A stretch of DNA of 64,000 nt from Robbsia betulipollinis (GTDB lineage: Bacteria; Pseudomonadota; Gammaproteobacteria; Burkholderiales; Burkholderiaceae), in the NCBI RefSeq assembly GCF_026624755.1, contig NZ_JAPMXC010000001.1, forward strand, positions 372,001-436,000. The letters are read 5' to 3'. The notes under the pieces were generated by a model. The model saw only the letters and a program-made list of their open reading frames with translations. It had not been told where the DNA came from and did not search any database. This document shows positions 33,767 through 43,621 of this stretch, piece by piece. A program made the translations under genes and the position numbers. Each line of letters begins with the position of its first letter. Position 1 is the first letter of the stretch.

Positions 33767-36700
33767 ATGTTCGATACCGTCCTGATCGCCAACCGCGGCG
33801 AAATCGCCTGCCGCATCGCTCGCACCCTCAAACGACTCGGCATCCGCTGCGTCGCGGTGTATTCCGATGCCGACCGCAACAGCCCGCACGTGCGCGCCGC
33901 CGATGTCGCCATCGGTCTGGGCGGGCAATCCGCCGCGGACAGTTATCTGCGCGCCGACGCGATCATCGCCGCGGCCCGCGAAAGCGGCGCGCAGGCGATC
34001 ATCCCCGGCTATGGCTTTCTGTCGGAGAATGCCGATTTCGCGCGGCGCTGCGAGGCTGCCGGGCTGGCCTTCATCGGCCCGACGCCGGAGCAGATGGATC
34101 AGTTCGGCCTGAAACACGCGGCACGCGAACTCGCCGCGGCGGCCGGGGTACCGCTCACGCCCGGCTCAGGACTCCTGAGCGATGCCGACGCGGCGCTCGC
34201 CGCCGCCGCCGGCATCGGTTATCCCGTCATGCTCAAAAGCACCGCGGGCGGCGGCGGCATCGGCCTCACGCGCTGCAACGACGCCGCCGAACTGCGCGCC
34301 GCGTTCGAATCGGTACAACGCCTGGGGCAGGCCTTTTTCGCGAACGCAGGCGTCTTCGTCGAGCGCTTCGTCGCCGACGCCCGCCACGTCGAGGTGCAGA
34401 TCTTCGGCAACGGCCAGGGCGGCGTCGTCGCGCTGGGCGAGCGCGACTGCTCGCTGCAGCGCCGCAACCAGAAAGTCGTCGAGGAAACACCCGCACCGCA
34501 TCTGCCCGCCGCCACGCGGACACGTCTGCTGGCGGCCGCCCGTGAACTGGGCCGCTCGGTGTCCTACCGTTCGGCCGGCACCGTGGAATTCATCTACGAC
34601 GCCGCGCAGGACGCCTTCTATTTCCTCGAGGTCAACGCCCGTCTTCAGGTCGAGCACGCGATCACCGAGGCCGTGACCGGCATCGATCTGGTCGAATGGA
34701 TGGTGCGCACCGCCGCGGGCGAGCCGCCGGCCTGCCTGGCGCAGGAAGACGCCGGCATCGTCTCGCAAGGCGCGGCGATCGAGGTGCGCCTCTACGCCGA
34801 GGACCCGCTGCACCAGTTCGCGCCCAGTCCCGGCACGCTCACCGAAGTCGCCTTCCCCGACGACGTGCGCGTCGACGGCTGGATCGAGACCGGCACCGAG
34901 GTCTCGCCGAACTACGACCCGATGCTCGCCAAGCTGATCGTGCACGCCGCGGACCGCGACGCGGCGATCGCGGCGATGACCCGCGCGCTGGCGCAGACGC
35001 GGTTGTCCGGCATCGCGACGAATCTCGACTACCTGCGGCAAGTGGTGGCCGGCGAGGCGTTCCAGAGCGGCCAGGTGTCGACCAAGGCGCTGGACGGCTT
35101 CGTCTACCGCCCGAACGTGATCGAGATCGTCGAAGGCGGCACCTACTCGACGGTCCAGGATTATCCGGGACGCGTCGGCTACTGGGACATCGGCGTGCCG
35201 CCATCGGGGCCGATGGACGACTGGGCCTTCCGGCTGGGCAACCGCATCGTCGGCAACCCCGCCGACGCCGCCGGCATCGAGGCCACGGTGCTCGGTCCGA
35301 CGCTGCGTTTTCACTGCGACGCGGTGGTGGCGTTGACCGGCGCGGCCTCGGATGCCACGCTCGACGGCGCGCCGGCCGCGTTCTGGACGCCGCTGCCGGT
35401 GCGCGCCGGGCAGACGCTGCGCCTGGGCAAGACCACCAACGGCTGCCGTACCTATCTCGCCGTGCGGCATGGATTCGACCTGCCGCTCTATCTCGGCAGC
35501 CGCGCCACCTTCGCGCTCGGCCAGTTCGGCGGCCATGCGGGCCGCACGCTGCGCGCACGCGATCTGCTGACGGTCGCACCGTCGACGCTGGCGTCGGCGG
35601 ACGCGCCCGCAAGCATGCCGACCCCCGCCGTCTGCGTCCCGGCCGCCCTGCCGCACGCGATGATCCCGGCCTATGGCCGCGAATGGGACATCGGCGTGCT
35701 GTACGGCCCGCACGGCGCACCCGACTTCTTCACGCCCGCCTCGATCGATCTGTTTTTCTCGACCGCGTGGGAAGTCCACTACAACTCCAACCGCCTGGGC
35801 ATCCGCCTCAACGGCCCGAAGCCCGAGTGGGCCCGCTCCGACGGCGGCGAAGCGGGCCTGCACCCGTCGAACATCCACGACTGCGAATACGCGATCGGCA
35901 GCATCAACTTCACCGGCGACATGCCCGTGATCCTGACGCGCGACGGCCCGAGCCTGGGCGGCTTCGTCTGCGCGGCGACGATCGCCAAGGCCGAACTCTG
36001 GAAAGTCGGCCAGGTCCGCCCGGGCGACCGCATCCGCTTCCGGTGCATCGATTTCGCACAGGCGCTCGTCCTCGAAAAAGCACAGGACGCGTGGATCGAA
36101 CAATGGGACGACGCGCCCGCCGAAGTGGTGGCGGTGCTGACCACGCCGGTGACGACGATCGCCAGCCCGACGGCCGGCGTCCCGAGCCATGCGGACACGG
36201 TGCGCGGCACGCCGATCCTGCACCGGTTCGATGCCACCGCCGCGCGGCCCAAGGCGGTGTTCCGCCAGGCGGGCGACAAATACATCCTGGTGGAATACGG
36301 CGAGAACATCCTCGACCTGAACCTGCGCTTTCGCATCCACGCATTGATGGAAGCGCTGCAGGCCGCCCGCATCGAAGGCGTGCTGGAGCTGTCGCCGGGC
36401 GTGCGCTCGGTGCAGGTGCGCTACGACAGCCGGATCATCGCGCAGCGGGCGCTGGTGGAGGCGCTGGCGCACGCCGACGCCGCGCTGAGCGGCATCGAAA
36501 CGATGCGCGTGCCGAGCCGCGTCGTGCATCTGCCGATGGCCTACGAAGATTCGGCGACGCTCGACGCGGTCGCCCGTTACCGTCAATCGGTGCGCGATAC
36601 CGCGCCCTGGCTGCCGCGCAACACCGAATTCATCCGCCGCATCAACGGTCTCGATTCGAACGATGTGGTGCGCGACACGATCTTCGAGACGAGCTACATG

Positions 36701-37525
36701 GTGCTGGGGCTGGGCGACGTCTATCTGGGTGCGCCGTGCGCCGTGCCCGTCGATCCCCGGCACCGGCTGCTGACGTCCAAATACAACCCGGCGCGCACCT
36801 ACACCGCCGAGGGCACGGTGGGTATCGGCGGCGTCTACATGTGCATCTACGGCATGGATTCGCCCGGCGGCTATCAACTGGTCGGCCGCACGGTGCCGAT
36901 CTGGAACAAGTTCCTGAAGAACGCGGCTTTCGTCGACGGCAAACCCTGGCTGCTGCGCTTCTTCGACCAGGTGCGCTTCTACTCGGTCACCGAGGCGGAA
37001 CTCGATCGGCTGCGCGACGATTTCCGCGCCGGCCGCGCGACCGTGCGCATCGAGGAGGAGATTTTCGATCTCGGCGAGTACAACGCGTTCCTGGCGCGCA
37101 TCGCGCCGGACATGGCGGAGTTTCGCGCCAGGCAGGCGGCGGCCTATGCGGTCGAGGTCGCGCACTGGGCGGCCGAGGCGGATGCCGAGGCCGCCTCGGC
37201 ATCCGCCCCGGGCGCCGGTGCGGCATCGGCGGATGGCGCGGGCAAGCAGGCGGCGGACGGCGCCGACGGCGACCCCGTCGCCTCCGACATCGCGGGCAAT
37301 GTCTGGAAGCTGCTGGTCGATGCCGGCGCGCAGGTAAAGAGCGGCGACACGCTATTGATCGTCGAGGCGATGAAGATGGAGTTTCCCATCGTCGCGCCGC
37401 GCGACGGCGTGGTGGGCGCGGTGCATTGCCGGCAAGGCACGACCGTCAACGTCGGCGAGCCCCTGGTGTCCCTGCGCCCGCTCGCGGCCGACGCGGTTCC
37501 GGGTATCGATCCGGCGCGCGCATGA
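33767..37525 (+). CDS. Urea carboxylase (biotin-dependent)
   Basis: 1252 residues. Domains in order: biotin carboxylase (1-~450; 'LIANRGEIACRIARTLKRLG', Gly-rich loop 'STAGGGGIGLT', 'EVNARLQVEH'), AHS2/KipA-like (~470-770), AHS1/KipI-like (~800-1010), a urea-type carboxyltransferase end ('MDSPGGYQLVGRTVPIWNKF'), and a biotin carrier with EAMKMEF, where Lys1203 is the biotin site. Makes allophanate from urea, bicarbonate and ATP. Many proteins of this family are guanidine carboxylases; here no carboxyguanidine deiminase or guanidine riboswitch is seen and a urea transporter follows, so urea is favoured. Starts 13 bases after atzF. Confidence 0.93.
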   Translation: MFDTVLIANRGEIACRIARTLKRLGIRCVAVYSDADRNSPHVRAADVAIGLGGQSAADSYLRADAIIAAARESGAQAIIPGYGFLSENADFARRCEAAGLAFIGPTPEQMDQFGLKHAARELAAAAGVPLTPGSGLLSDADAALAAAAGIGYPVMLKSTAGGGGIGLTRCNDAAELRAAFESVQRLGQAFFANAGVFVERFVADARHVEVQIFGNGQGGVVALGERDCSLQRRNQKVVEETPAPHLPAATRTRLLAAARELGRSVSYRSAGTVEFIYDAAQDAFYFLEVNARLQVEHAITEAVTGIDLVEWMVRTAAGEPPACLAQEDAGIVSQGAAIEVRLYAEDPLHQFAPSPGTLTEVAFPDDVRVDGWIETGTEVSPNYDPMLAKLIVHAADRDAAIAAMTRALAQTRLSGIATNLDYLRQVVAGEAFQSGQVSTKALDGFVYRPNVIEIVEGGTYSTVQDYPGRVGYWDIGVPPSGPMDDWAFRLGNRIVGNPADAAGIEATVLGPTLRFHCDAVVALTGAASDATLDGAPAAFWTPLPVRAGQTLRLGKTTNGCRTYLAVRHGFDLPLYLGSRATFALGQFGGHAGRTLRARDLLTVAPSTLASADAPASMPTPAVCVPAALPHAMIPAYGREWDIGVLYGPHGAPDFFTPASIDLFFSTAWEVHYNSNRLGIRLNGPKPEWARSDGGEAGLHPSNIHDCEYAIGSINFTGDMPVILTRDGPSLGGFVCAATIAKAELWKVGQVRPGDRIRFRCIDFAQALVLEKAQDAWIEQWDDAPAEVVAVLTTPVTTIASPTAGVPSHADTVRGTPILHRFDATAARPKAVFRQAGDKYILVEYGENILDLNLRFRIHALMEALQAARIEGVLELSPGVRSVQVRYDSRIIAQRALVEALAHADAALSGIETMRVPSRVVHLPMAYEDSATLDAVARYRQSVRDTAPWLPRNTEFIRRINGLDSNDVVRDTIFETSYMVLGLGDVYLGAPCAVPVDPRHRLLTSKYNPARTYTAEGTVGIGGVYMCIYGMDSPGGYQLVGRTVPIWNKFLKNAAFVDGKPWLLRFFDQVRFYSVTEAELDRLRDDFRAGRATVRIEEEIFDLGEYNAFLARIAPDMAEFRARQAAAYAVEVAHWAAEADAEAASASAPGAGAASADGAGKQAADGADGDPVASDIAGNVWKLLVDAGAQVKSGDTLLIVEAMKMEFPIVAPRDGVVGAVHCRQGTTVNVGEPLVSLRPLAADAVPGIDPARA

Positions 37526-38298
37526 GCGACATCGCCCGACTCGGCATCCAGCAGCCGGCGCGTGCGTCGCGCAGCGCGAACAATCTCGCGGCGCAGATCT
37601 ACGCGCAGTTGAAGGCCGACATCTTCGACTTCCGGCTGCTGCCGGGCGACCGCTTCAGCGAGGGCGACATCGCCGCGCGGATGCAGGTCAGCCGCACGCC
37701 GGTGCGCCAGGCCCTGTTCTGGCTGCAGCGCGAAGGCTACGTCGACGTGAACTTCCGCAGCGGCTGGCAGGTGCGGGAATTCGACTTCAAATTCTTCGAG
37801 GACCTGTACGAGGTGCGCGTCATGATGGAAACCTCGGCGATTCGCCGGATCGTCGCCGACGGGCTGAGTCCGCGGCTCGACGCGGTGCGCGCGATCTGGT
37901 CGGCGCCGCCGCACGCCTGCGCCGCGGACGCGGACGCGGACGACGCGCGGGCGGGCCGGACGCATCGGGTGGCCGCGCTCGACGAGGCGTTCCACGCCAG
38001 CCTGATCGCCGCGGTCGGCAACAACGAAATGATGCGCATCCATCAGGAGGTCACCGAGCGTATCCGCATCATCCGGCGCCTGGATTTCACCAAGCCGTTG
38101 CGCATCGACGCAACCTATCGCGAACATGCGGCGATTCTCGACGCGATCGGGCATGACGACGCGGCCACCGCGCAGGCGTTGATCTGCGAGCACATCGCCC
38201 GGAGCCAGGCCGAAGTCAAGCGCATCACGCTGTACACCTTGCAGATGGCCCGCGACCGTTACGCCGATGCGAAAGGAGACCAGAACCGGCACGACTGA
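37522..38298 (+). CDS. GntR-family (FadR subfamily) transcriptional regulator
   Basis: 258 residues. N-terminal winged helix 'LPGDRFSEGDIAARMQVSRT', 'PVRQALFWLQREGYVDV' and a C-terminal all-helical FCD ligand-binding domain with metal-site-like residues ('DEAFHASLIAAVGNNEMMRI', 'EHAAILDAIGHDDAATAQAL'). It is inside the operon, ATGA-coupled to urea carboxylase, and precedes the urea transporter genes; it likely controls the cluster through the palindrome at 31859. Confidence 0.92.
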   Translation: MSDIARLGIQQPARASRSANNLAAQIYAQLKADIFDFRLLPGDRFSEGDIAARMQVSRTPVRQALFWLQREGYVDVNFRSGWQVREFDFKFFEDLYEVRVMMETSAIRRIVADGLSPRLDAVRAIWSAPPHACAADADADDARAGRTHRVAALDEAFHASLIAAVGNNEMMRIHQEVTERIRIIRRLDFTKPLRIDATYREHAAILDAIGHDDAATAQALICEHIARSQAEVKRITLYTLQMARDRYADAKGDQNRHD

Positions 38299-38416
38299 CG
38301 CAGCACCGCAGCAGGCAGCACGCAGGAGGGGCCGGCGGCAGCGGCCCGCAGGAGGCGGCACGACCCTCGTTTTCGACCGAAACGATCAACCACTTGGATG
38401 GGCAATAAGGACAACT

Positions 38417-39721
38417 ATGGACAAGCGCGCGTTTTTGAAGATGGCAACGGCGGCGGGGGCCGCGAGCGTGGCGGGCAGGATTCCGGCGGCGCTCGCGCAG
38501 GGGGCGGACACGGGACCGATCAAGGTCGGCGTCCTGCACTCGCTGTCGGGCACGATGGCGATTTCCGAGACGTCGCTCAAGGACGTCGCCCTGATGACGA
38601 TCGACGAGATCAACAAGAGCGGCGGCGTGCTTGGGCGCCAGCTGCAGCCGGTGGTCGTCGACCCGGCGTCGAACTGGCCGCTGTTCGCGGAAAAGGCGCG
38701 CCAGCTGATCTCGCAGGACAAGTGCGCGGTGACCTTCGGCTGCTGGACGTCGGTGTCGCGCAAATCGGTGCTGCCGGTGTTCGAGGAACTGAACGGCCTG
38801 CTGTTCTATCCCGTGCAGTACGAAGGCGAGGAAATGTCGCGCAACGTGTTCTACACGGGCGCGGCGCCGAACCAGCAGGCCTTGCCGGCGACCGAATACC
38901 TGATGAGCGCGGAAGGCGGCGGTGCGAAGCGGTTCTTCCTGCTGGGTACCGATTACGTCTACCCGCGCACGACGAACAAGATCCTGCGTTCCTTCCTGCA
39001 TTCGAAGGGCGTGCAGGACAGCGACATCCAGGAGGTCTACACGCCGTTCGGGCATAGCGACTACCAGACCATCGTCGCCAACATCAAGACCTTCGCGCAG
39101 GGCGGCAAGACCTGCGTGATCTCGACCGTGAACGGCGATTCGAACGTGCCCTTTTACAAGGAACTGGGCAACCAGGGCCTGAAGGCGACGGACGTGCCGG
39201 TGGTGGCCTTCTCGGTGGGCGAGGAGGAACTGCGCGGCATCGACACGCGCCCGCTGGTGGGCAACCTCGCCGCGTGGAACTACTTCATGTCGCTGAAAAA
39301 CCCGACCAACGACAAGTTCAAGAAGCAGTGGGCGGCGTGGGTGCAGAAAAACAATCTGCCGGGCGGCACGAAGCGCGTGACGAACGACCCGATGGAAGCC
39401 ACCTATGTCGGCATCCATATGTGGAAGCAGGCGGTGGAGAAGGCGCGCAGCACCTCGGTCGACAAGGTGCGCCCGGCGATGATCGGCCAGACGTTCGCCG
39501 CGCCCTCGGGCTTCACGCTGGAAATGGACGGCAATCACCATCTGCACAAGCCGGTGATGATCGGCGAGGTCCGCGCGGACGGGCAGTTCAACGTCGTCTG
39601 GCGCACCAAGACGACGATCCGCGCGCAGCCCTGGAGCCCGTATATCCCGGGCAACGAGCACAAGCCGGATGTGGTCGCCCAGGCCACGCCGGTCGCCGAT
39701 CTGCTGCGCCGCTTCGTCTGA
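38417..39721 (+). CDS. urtA: Urea ABC transporter, substrate-binding protein UrtA
   Basis: 434 residues from the ATG at 38417, with AAGGA upstream. Signal peptide to about residue 28 (Ala-Ala-Leu-Ala-Gln). Type I periplasmic binding protein of the branched-chain amino acid family; 'VGVLHSLSGTMAISETSLKD', 'TFGCWTSVSRKSVLPVFEEL', 'LLFYPVQYEGEE' and 'GTDYVYPRTTNKIL' are signature segments of urea/short-amide binders. Follows the regulator after 118 bases. Confidence 0.95.
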   Translation: MDKRAFLKMATAAGAASVAGRIPAALAQGADTGPIKVGVLHSLSGTMAISETSLKDVALMTIDEINKSGGVLGRQLQPVVVDPASNWPLFAEKARQLISQDKCAVTFGCWTSVSRKSVLPVFEELNGLLFYPVQYEGEEMSRNVFYTGAAPNQQALPATEYLMSAEGGGAKRFFLLGTDYVYPRTTNKILRSFLHSKGVQDSDIQEVYTPFGHSDYQTIVANIKTFAQGGKTCVISTVNGDSNVPFYKELGNQGLKATDVPVVAFSVGEEELRGIDTRPLVGNLAAWNYFMSLKNPTNDKFKKQWAAWVQKNNLPGGTKRVTNDPMEATYVGIHMWKQAVEKARSTSVDKVRPAMIGQTFAAPSGFTLEMDGNHHLHKPVMIGEVRADGQFNVVWRTKTTIRAQPWSPYIPGNEHKPDVVAQATPVADLLRRFV

Positions 39722-39880
39722 CGCGGGTGACGCCGCCGCGTTTCGTGCGGGCGGCGTCGCGTCTCGCGTCAGCCAGATCCGCGCGCCATCGCCTCTCCCG
39801 TGGCGGCGTGCGTCGCCGCGGTGCGTTTCGCCGCGGCGCATCCCGGCGTGTTTGCCCCTGACCCTCGCGGAGAACCGCCC

Positions 39881-41524
39881 ATGAAGTCGCCGCTTTTTCT
39901 ACCCATCCTGCTGCTGAGCGCCGTTCTGCTGTGCGGCGGCACGCGCGCCGCGCAGGCGTTGACCCGCGCCGACCTCGCCCCGCTCGCCAGCGACGATTTC
40001 GACGCGAAAGCGCAGGCGATCCAGACGATCGCCGCCCAGGCCGCCACCGGCGACACGGCCGCCGCGCGGCTGCTGCAGGCGCTCGCCGACGACACCGTTT
40101 CGGTCGCCAGTACCGGCACCAGCGCCGGCGTCGTCCTCATCGCCCATGGCGACACCTACCACGACGCGCTGAACGATCGGCCCGTGGCCGCCGATGTCGC
40201 CGCGCAGGCCCAGCCGCTGACCCTGTCGAACGTGCTGCGGCGGCAGGTGGCCGCGGCCGCCTCCGCGAACGGCATCGACTCTCCCGACAAGACCGTGCGC
40301 GGCGCCGCCATCGACGCGCTGCTGCGCAGCCCCGATCCCGCCGCCGCCCCCCGGATCGACACGGCGCTGGCCCGCGAAAAGGATCCCGCACTGCGCGCGC
40401 GCCTGGAAACCTTGTGGGCGCTGACCGCGTTGCACGACGCCGATCCGGCGCGCCGCCTCAAGGCGGTCGGGCTGATCACCGCCACCGGGCGCATCAGCAG
40501 TCTCGAACTGCTGCGGCCCCTGACGCTGCGCGATGCCAGCGGCGTCTACGCCGACACCGACCCCCGCGTGCGCGCCGCCGCCGCGCAAGGCATCCAGGCG
40601 CTCGCCGCGATACAACGCCGCAACGAAATCGTCGGCACGCTGTTCGCCGGGCTGAGCCTGGGCAGCGTGCTGCTGCTCGCCGCGCTCGGGCTGGCCATCA
40701 CCTATGGGCTGATCGGCGTGATCAACATGGCGCACGGCGAATTCCTGATGATCGGCGCCTACGCGACCTGGATCGTGCAGAACCTGTTTCGCCAACATCT
40801 GCCGGGCGCCTTCGACTGGTATCCGCTCGCGGCCATCCCCGCCGCCTTCCTGGCCGCCGCGCTGGTGGGCATCGTCATCGAACGCCTGATCATCCGCCAT
40901 CTGTACGGCCGCCCGCTGGAAACGCTGCTGACCACCTTCGGCGTGAGCCTGCTGTTGATCCAGGCGACGCGCATGCTGTTCGGCGCGCAGAACGTGCAGG
41001 TCGAGAACCCGTCGTGGATGAGCGGCGGCATCGCCGTCCTGCCCGGCTTGACGCTGCCGTACAACCGGCTGTCCATCCTGGCCTTTTCCGTCGCCGTGAT
41101 CGTGCTCGCCTGGGGCGTGCTGAACCGCACCCGCCTGGGCCTGTTCATCCGCGCGGTCACGCAGAACCGCCGGATGGCGGCCTGCGTGGGGGTACGCACC
41201 GGGCGCGTGGACAGCTATGCGTTCGCCTTCGGCGCCGGCATCGCCGGGCTGGGCGGCTGCGCGCTCGCGCAGATCGGCAACGTCGGCCCGGACCTCGGGC
41301 AGAGCTACATCATCGACTCCTTCATGTCCGTGGTGCTGGGCGGCGTTGGGCAGCTCGCCGGCACCGTGATCGGCGCGTTCGGCCTGGGCGTGATCAGCAA
41401 GGCGATCGAACCCTTCTGGGGCGCCGTGCTCGCGAAGATCGTCGTGCTGCTGCTCGTCGTCCTCTTCATCCAGAAACGTCCCCAGGGGCTGTTCGCCCTG
41501 AAGGGCCGCAGCGCGGAGCACTGA
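39881..41524 (+). CDS. urtB: Urea ABC transporter permease UrtB
   Basis: 547 residues from the ATG at 39881 (GGAGA upstream). Signal sequence, then a ~210-residue periplasmic N-terminal extension of HEAT-like helices that sets UrtB apart from LivH, then eight or so membrane segments ('SLGSVLLLAALGLAITYGLI', 'VINMAHGEFLMIGAYATW', 'DSFMSVVLGGVGQLAGTVIG'). The stop abuts the ATG of urtC. Confidence 0.95.
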   Translation: MKSPLFLPILLLSAVLLCGGTRAAQALTRADLAPLASDDFDAKAQAIQTIAAQAATGDTAAARLLQALADDTVSVASTGTSAGVVLIAHGDTYHDALNDRPVAADVAAQAQPLTLSNVLRRQVAAAASANGIDSPDKTVRGAAIDALLRSPDPAAAPRIDTALAREKDPALRARLETLWALTALHDADPARRLKAVGLITATGRISSLELLRPLTLRDASGVYADTDPRVRAAAAQGIQALAAIQRRNEIVGTLFAGLSLGSVLLLAALGLAITYGLIGVINMAHGEFLMIGAYATWIVQNLFRQHLPGAFDWYPLAAIPAAFLAAALVGIVIERLIIRHLYGRPLETLLTTFGVSLLLIQATRMLFGAQNVQVENPSWMSGGIAVLPGLTLPYNRLSILAFSVAVIVLAWGVLNRTRLGLFIRAVTQNRRMAACVGVRTGRVDSYAFAFGAGIAGLGGCALAQIGNVGPDLGQSYIIDSFMSVVLGGVGQLAGTVIGAFGLGVISKAIEPFWGAVLAKIVVLLLVVLFIQKRPQGLFALKGRSAEH

Positions 41525-42706
41525 ATGTCACTTTCCTCGATTCCTCCCCTTCCCGGTCCGGGCGTCCCGCACGCCGCCCGCGCGCCGGGCGCGGCCGCCG
41601 GGCGCTTCCGGCTCGGCCTGCCGCCCCGGCCGGCGCTTCTGTCGCCGCGCGCCTGGGTCGGTCTGCTCGCGCTGATCGTCATCATCGGCGTACTGGTGCC
41701 GCTGAGCGCGCTGGCGCTTCCCGCCGACAGCACCTGGCATCTGTCGATCTATGCGATCACGCTGGCCGGCAAGCTGATGTGCTATGCGATCGCCGCGCTT
41801 GCGCTGGATCTGGTCTGGGGCTACTGCGGCATCCTCAGCCTCGGCCACGGGCTGTTCTTCGCCCTGGGCGGCTACGCGATCGGCATGTACCTGATGCGCC
41901 AGATCGGGCACGAGGGCAAGTACGGCAGCGACCTGCCCGATTTCATGGTGTTTCTCGACTGGCACACGCTGCCCTGGTACTGGACCGGCACCCAGCATCT
42001 GTTGTTCGCGCTCGTGGTGATGATCGTGGCACCAGCGGTGATCGCCTGGGTGTTCGGCTTCTTCACGTTCCGCTCGCGGGTCAAGGGCGTGTACCTGTCG
42101 ATCATCACGCAGGCGCTGACGTACGCGGCGATGCTGCTGTTCTTCCGCAACGAGACCGGCTTCGGCGGCAACAATGGTTTCACCGACTTCAAGCGCATCG
42201 CGGGGTTTCCGATCGCCAGCGACCAGACGCGCGTCACCCTCTTCGTGCTGACCTTCGCGGTGCTGGTGCTCGCCTTCCTGCTGTTGCGCGTGATCGTCAC
42301 CTCGCGCCTGGGACGCGTGGTCACCGCGATTCGCGACGGCGAGTCGCGCCTCATGTTCCTGGGCTACAGCCCGCTCGGCTATAAGCTCTTCGTCTGGACG
42401 GTGTCGGCGGTGCTGTGCGGCATCGCCGGCGCGCTGTACGTGCCGCAGGTCGGCATCATCAACCCCAGCGAGATGTCGCCCGGCAACTCGATCGAGATGG
42501 CGATCTGGGTGGCCGTGGGCGGCCGCGGTACGCTGATCGGCCCGATCGTCGGCGCGCTCGCGGTGAACGGCGCGAAGAGCGTCTTCACGAACTATTTCCC
42601 CGAGTACTGGCTGTTCTTTCTCGGCGCGATCTTCGTCGTCGTGCCCCTGTTGCTGCCGCAAGGCATCGTCGGCCTGCTCGCGCGGCGTCGCCGGAGGACC
42701 TCATGA
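41525..42706 (+). CDS. urtC: Urea ABC transporter permease UrtC
   Basis: 393 residues, LivM-like with about 10 membrane segments. Typical are 'DLVWGYCGILSLGHGLFFAL', 'YLSIITQALTYAAMLLFF', 'ETGFGGNNGFTDFK' and 'AIRDGESRLMFLGYSPLGYK'. Starts directly after urtB; its stop overlaps the start of urtD (ATGA). Confidence 0.95.
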   Translation: MSLSSIPPLPGPGVPHAARAPGAAAGRFRLGLPPRPALLSPRAWVGLLALIVIIGVLVPLSALALPADSTWHLSIYAITLAGKLMCYAIAALALDLVWGYCGILSLGHGLFFALGGYAIGMYLMRQIGHEGKYGSDLPDFMVFLDWHTLPWYWTGTQHLLFALVVMIVAPAVIAWVFGFFTFRSRVKGVYLSIITQALTYAAMLLFFRNETGFGGNNGFTDFKRIAGFPIASDQTRVTLFVLTFAVLVLAFLLLRVIVTSRLGRVVTAIRDGESRLMFLGYSPLGYKLFVWTVSAVLCGIAGALYVPQVGIINPSEMSPGNSIEMAIWVAVGGRGTLIGPIVGALAVNGAKSVFTNYFPEYWLFFLGAIFVVVPLLLPQGIVGLLARRRRRTS

Positions 42707-43584
42707 ATCCGCTGAAATCCCCCCGGGCCGCGGCCGCCGGGGCCGCCTCCCCCGCGCCTGGCGTCGCCAGCGGCGCCGGCCAGCATTTGACGTCGGGACT
42801 CGGGCATGTGGTGCGTCCCGACGCCATCGACGTTTCGCACGGTCCGATCCTCTATCTCGAAGACGTCACCGTCAGCTTCGACGGCTTTCGCGCGCTCAAC
42901 GCCTTGTCGCTGTCGATCGACGCGGGCGAACTGCGTTGCATGATCGGCCCCAACGGCGCGGGCAAGACGACGATGATGGACGTCATCACCGGCAAGACCC
43001 GCGCGCAGTCCGGCAAGGTATTCCTCGGCCAGACGCTCGACCTGCGCCGGCTCGACGAAGCGGCGATCGCGCGCGCCGGCGTCGGCCGCAAATTCCAGAA
43101 ACCCACCGTCTTCGAGCAGCATCCGGTCTGGGAGAATCTGGAACTGGCGATGAAATCGGACAAACGCTGGTTCGCCGCGCTGCGGGCCCGGCTCGACGCC
43201 CCGGCGCAGGCGCGCATCGAGGAGGTGCTGGAAACCATCCGTCTGGAGGACGCCGCCTACCGTCTCGCGGGCGAGCTCTCGCACGGTCAGAAACAACGGC
43301 TGGAGATCGGCATGCTGCTCATGCAGCAGCCGCAACTGCTGCTGCTCGACGAACCCGCCGCCGGCATCACCGACGACGAAACGATGGAACTCGCGCGCCT
43401 GCTCAACAGCCTGCGCGGCCAGTGCTCGATGATGGTGGTCGAGCACGACATGGATTTCGTCGCCGCGCTGGCGGGCGAGACCGGCCGGGTCACCGTCATG
43501 GCCGAAGGCGCCGTGCTCGCCGAAGGCACGCTGGACCAGGTGAAGCGCGACGAACGCGTGATCGAATCGTATCTCGGGCGTTGA
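42703..43584 (+). CDS. urtD: Urea ABC transporter ATP-binding protein UrtD
   Basis: 293 residues. ABC ATPase of the LivG type: Walker A 'GPNGAGKTT', signature 'ELSHGQKQRLEIGML', Walker B 'LLLLDEPAAGITDDE', switch His in 'VVEHDMDFV'. It has a ~45-residue Ala/Gly-rich N-terminal extension not usual in UrtD. Ribosome site GGAGG six bases before the ATG at 42703. Confidence 0.95.
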   Translation: MNPLKSPRAAAAGAASPAPGVASGAGQHLTSGLGHVVRPDAIDVSHGPILYLEDVTVSFDGFRALNALSLSIDAGELRCMIGPNGAGKTTMMDVITGKTRAQSGKVFLGQTLDLRRLDEAAIARAGVGRKFQKPTVFEQHPVWENLELAMKSDKRWFAALRARLDAPAQARIEEVLETIRLEDAAYRLAGELSHGQKQRLEIGMLLMQQPQLLLLDEPAAGITDDETMELARLLNSLRGQCSMMVVEHDMDFVAALAGETGRVTVMAEGAVLAEGTLDQVKRDERVIESYLGR

Positions 43585-43621
43585 AGTCACGCATGGCGTC
43601 CGGCAAACAAGAGAAAACAGC

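Noticed and set aside
34166-37165. 999-codon minus-strand frame
   Set aside because: Antisense of urea carboxylase, whose catalytic motifs are intact.
38370-38390. GGCACGA ... TCGTT element before urtA resembling sigma-54
   Set aside because: The -12 half lacks TTGC and the -24 half lacks the leading T; urtA is probably read from the upstream operon promoter.
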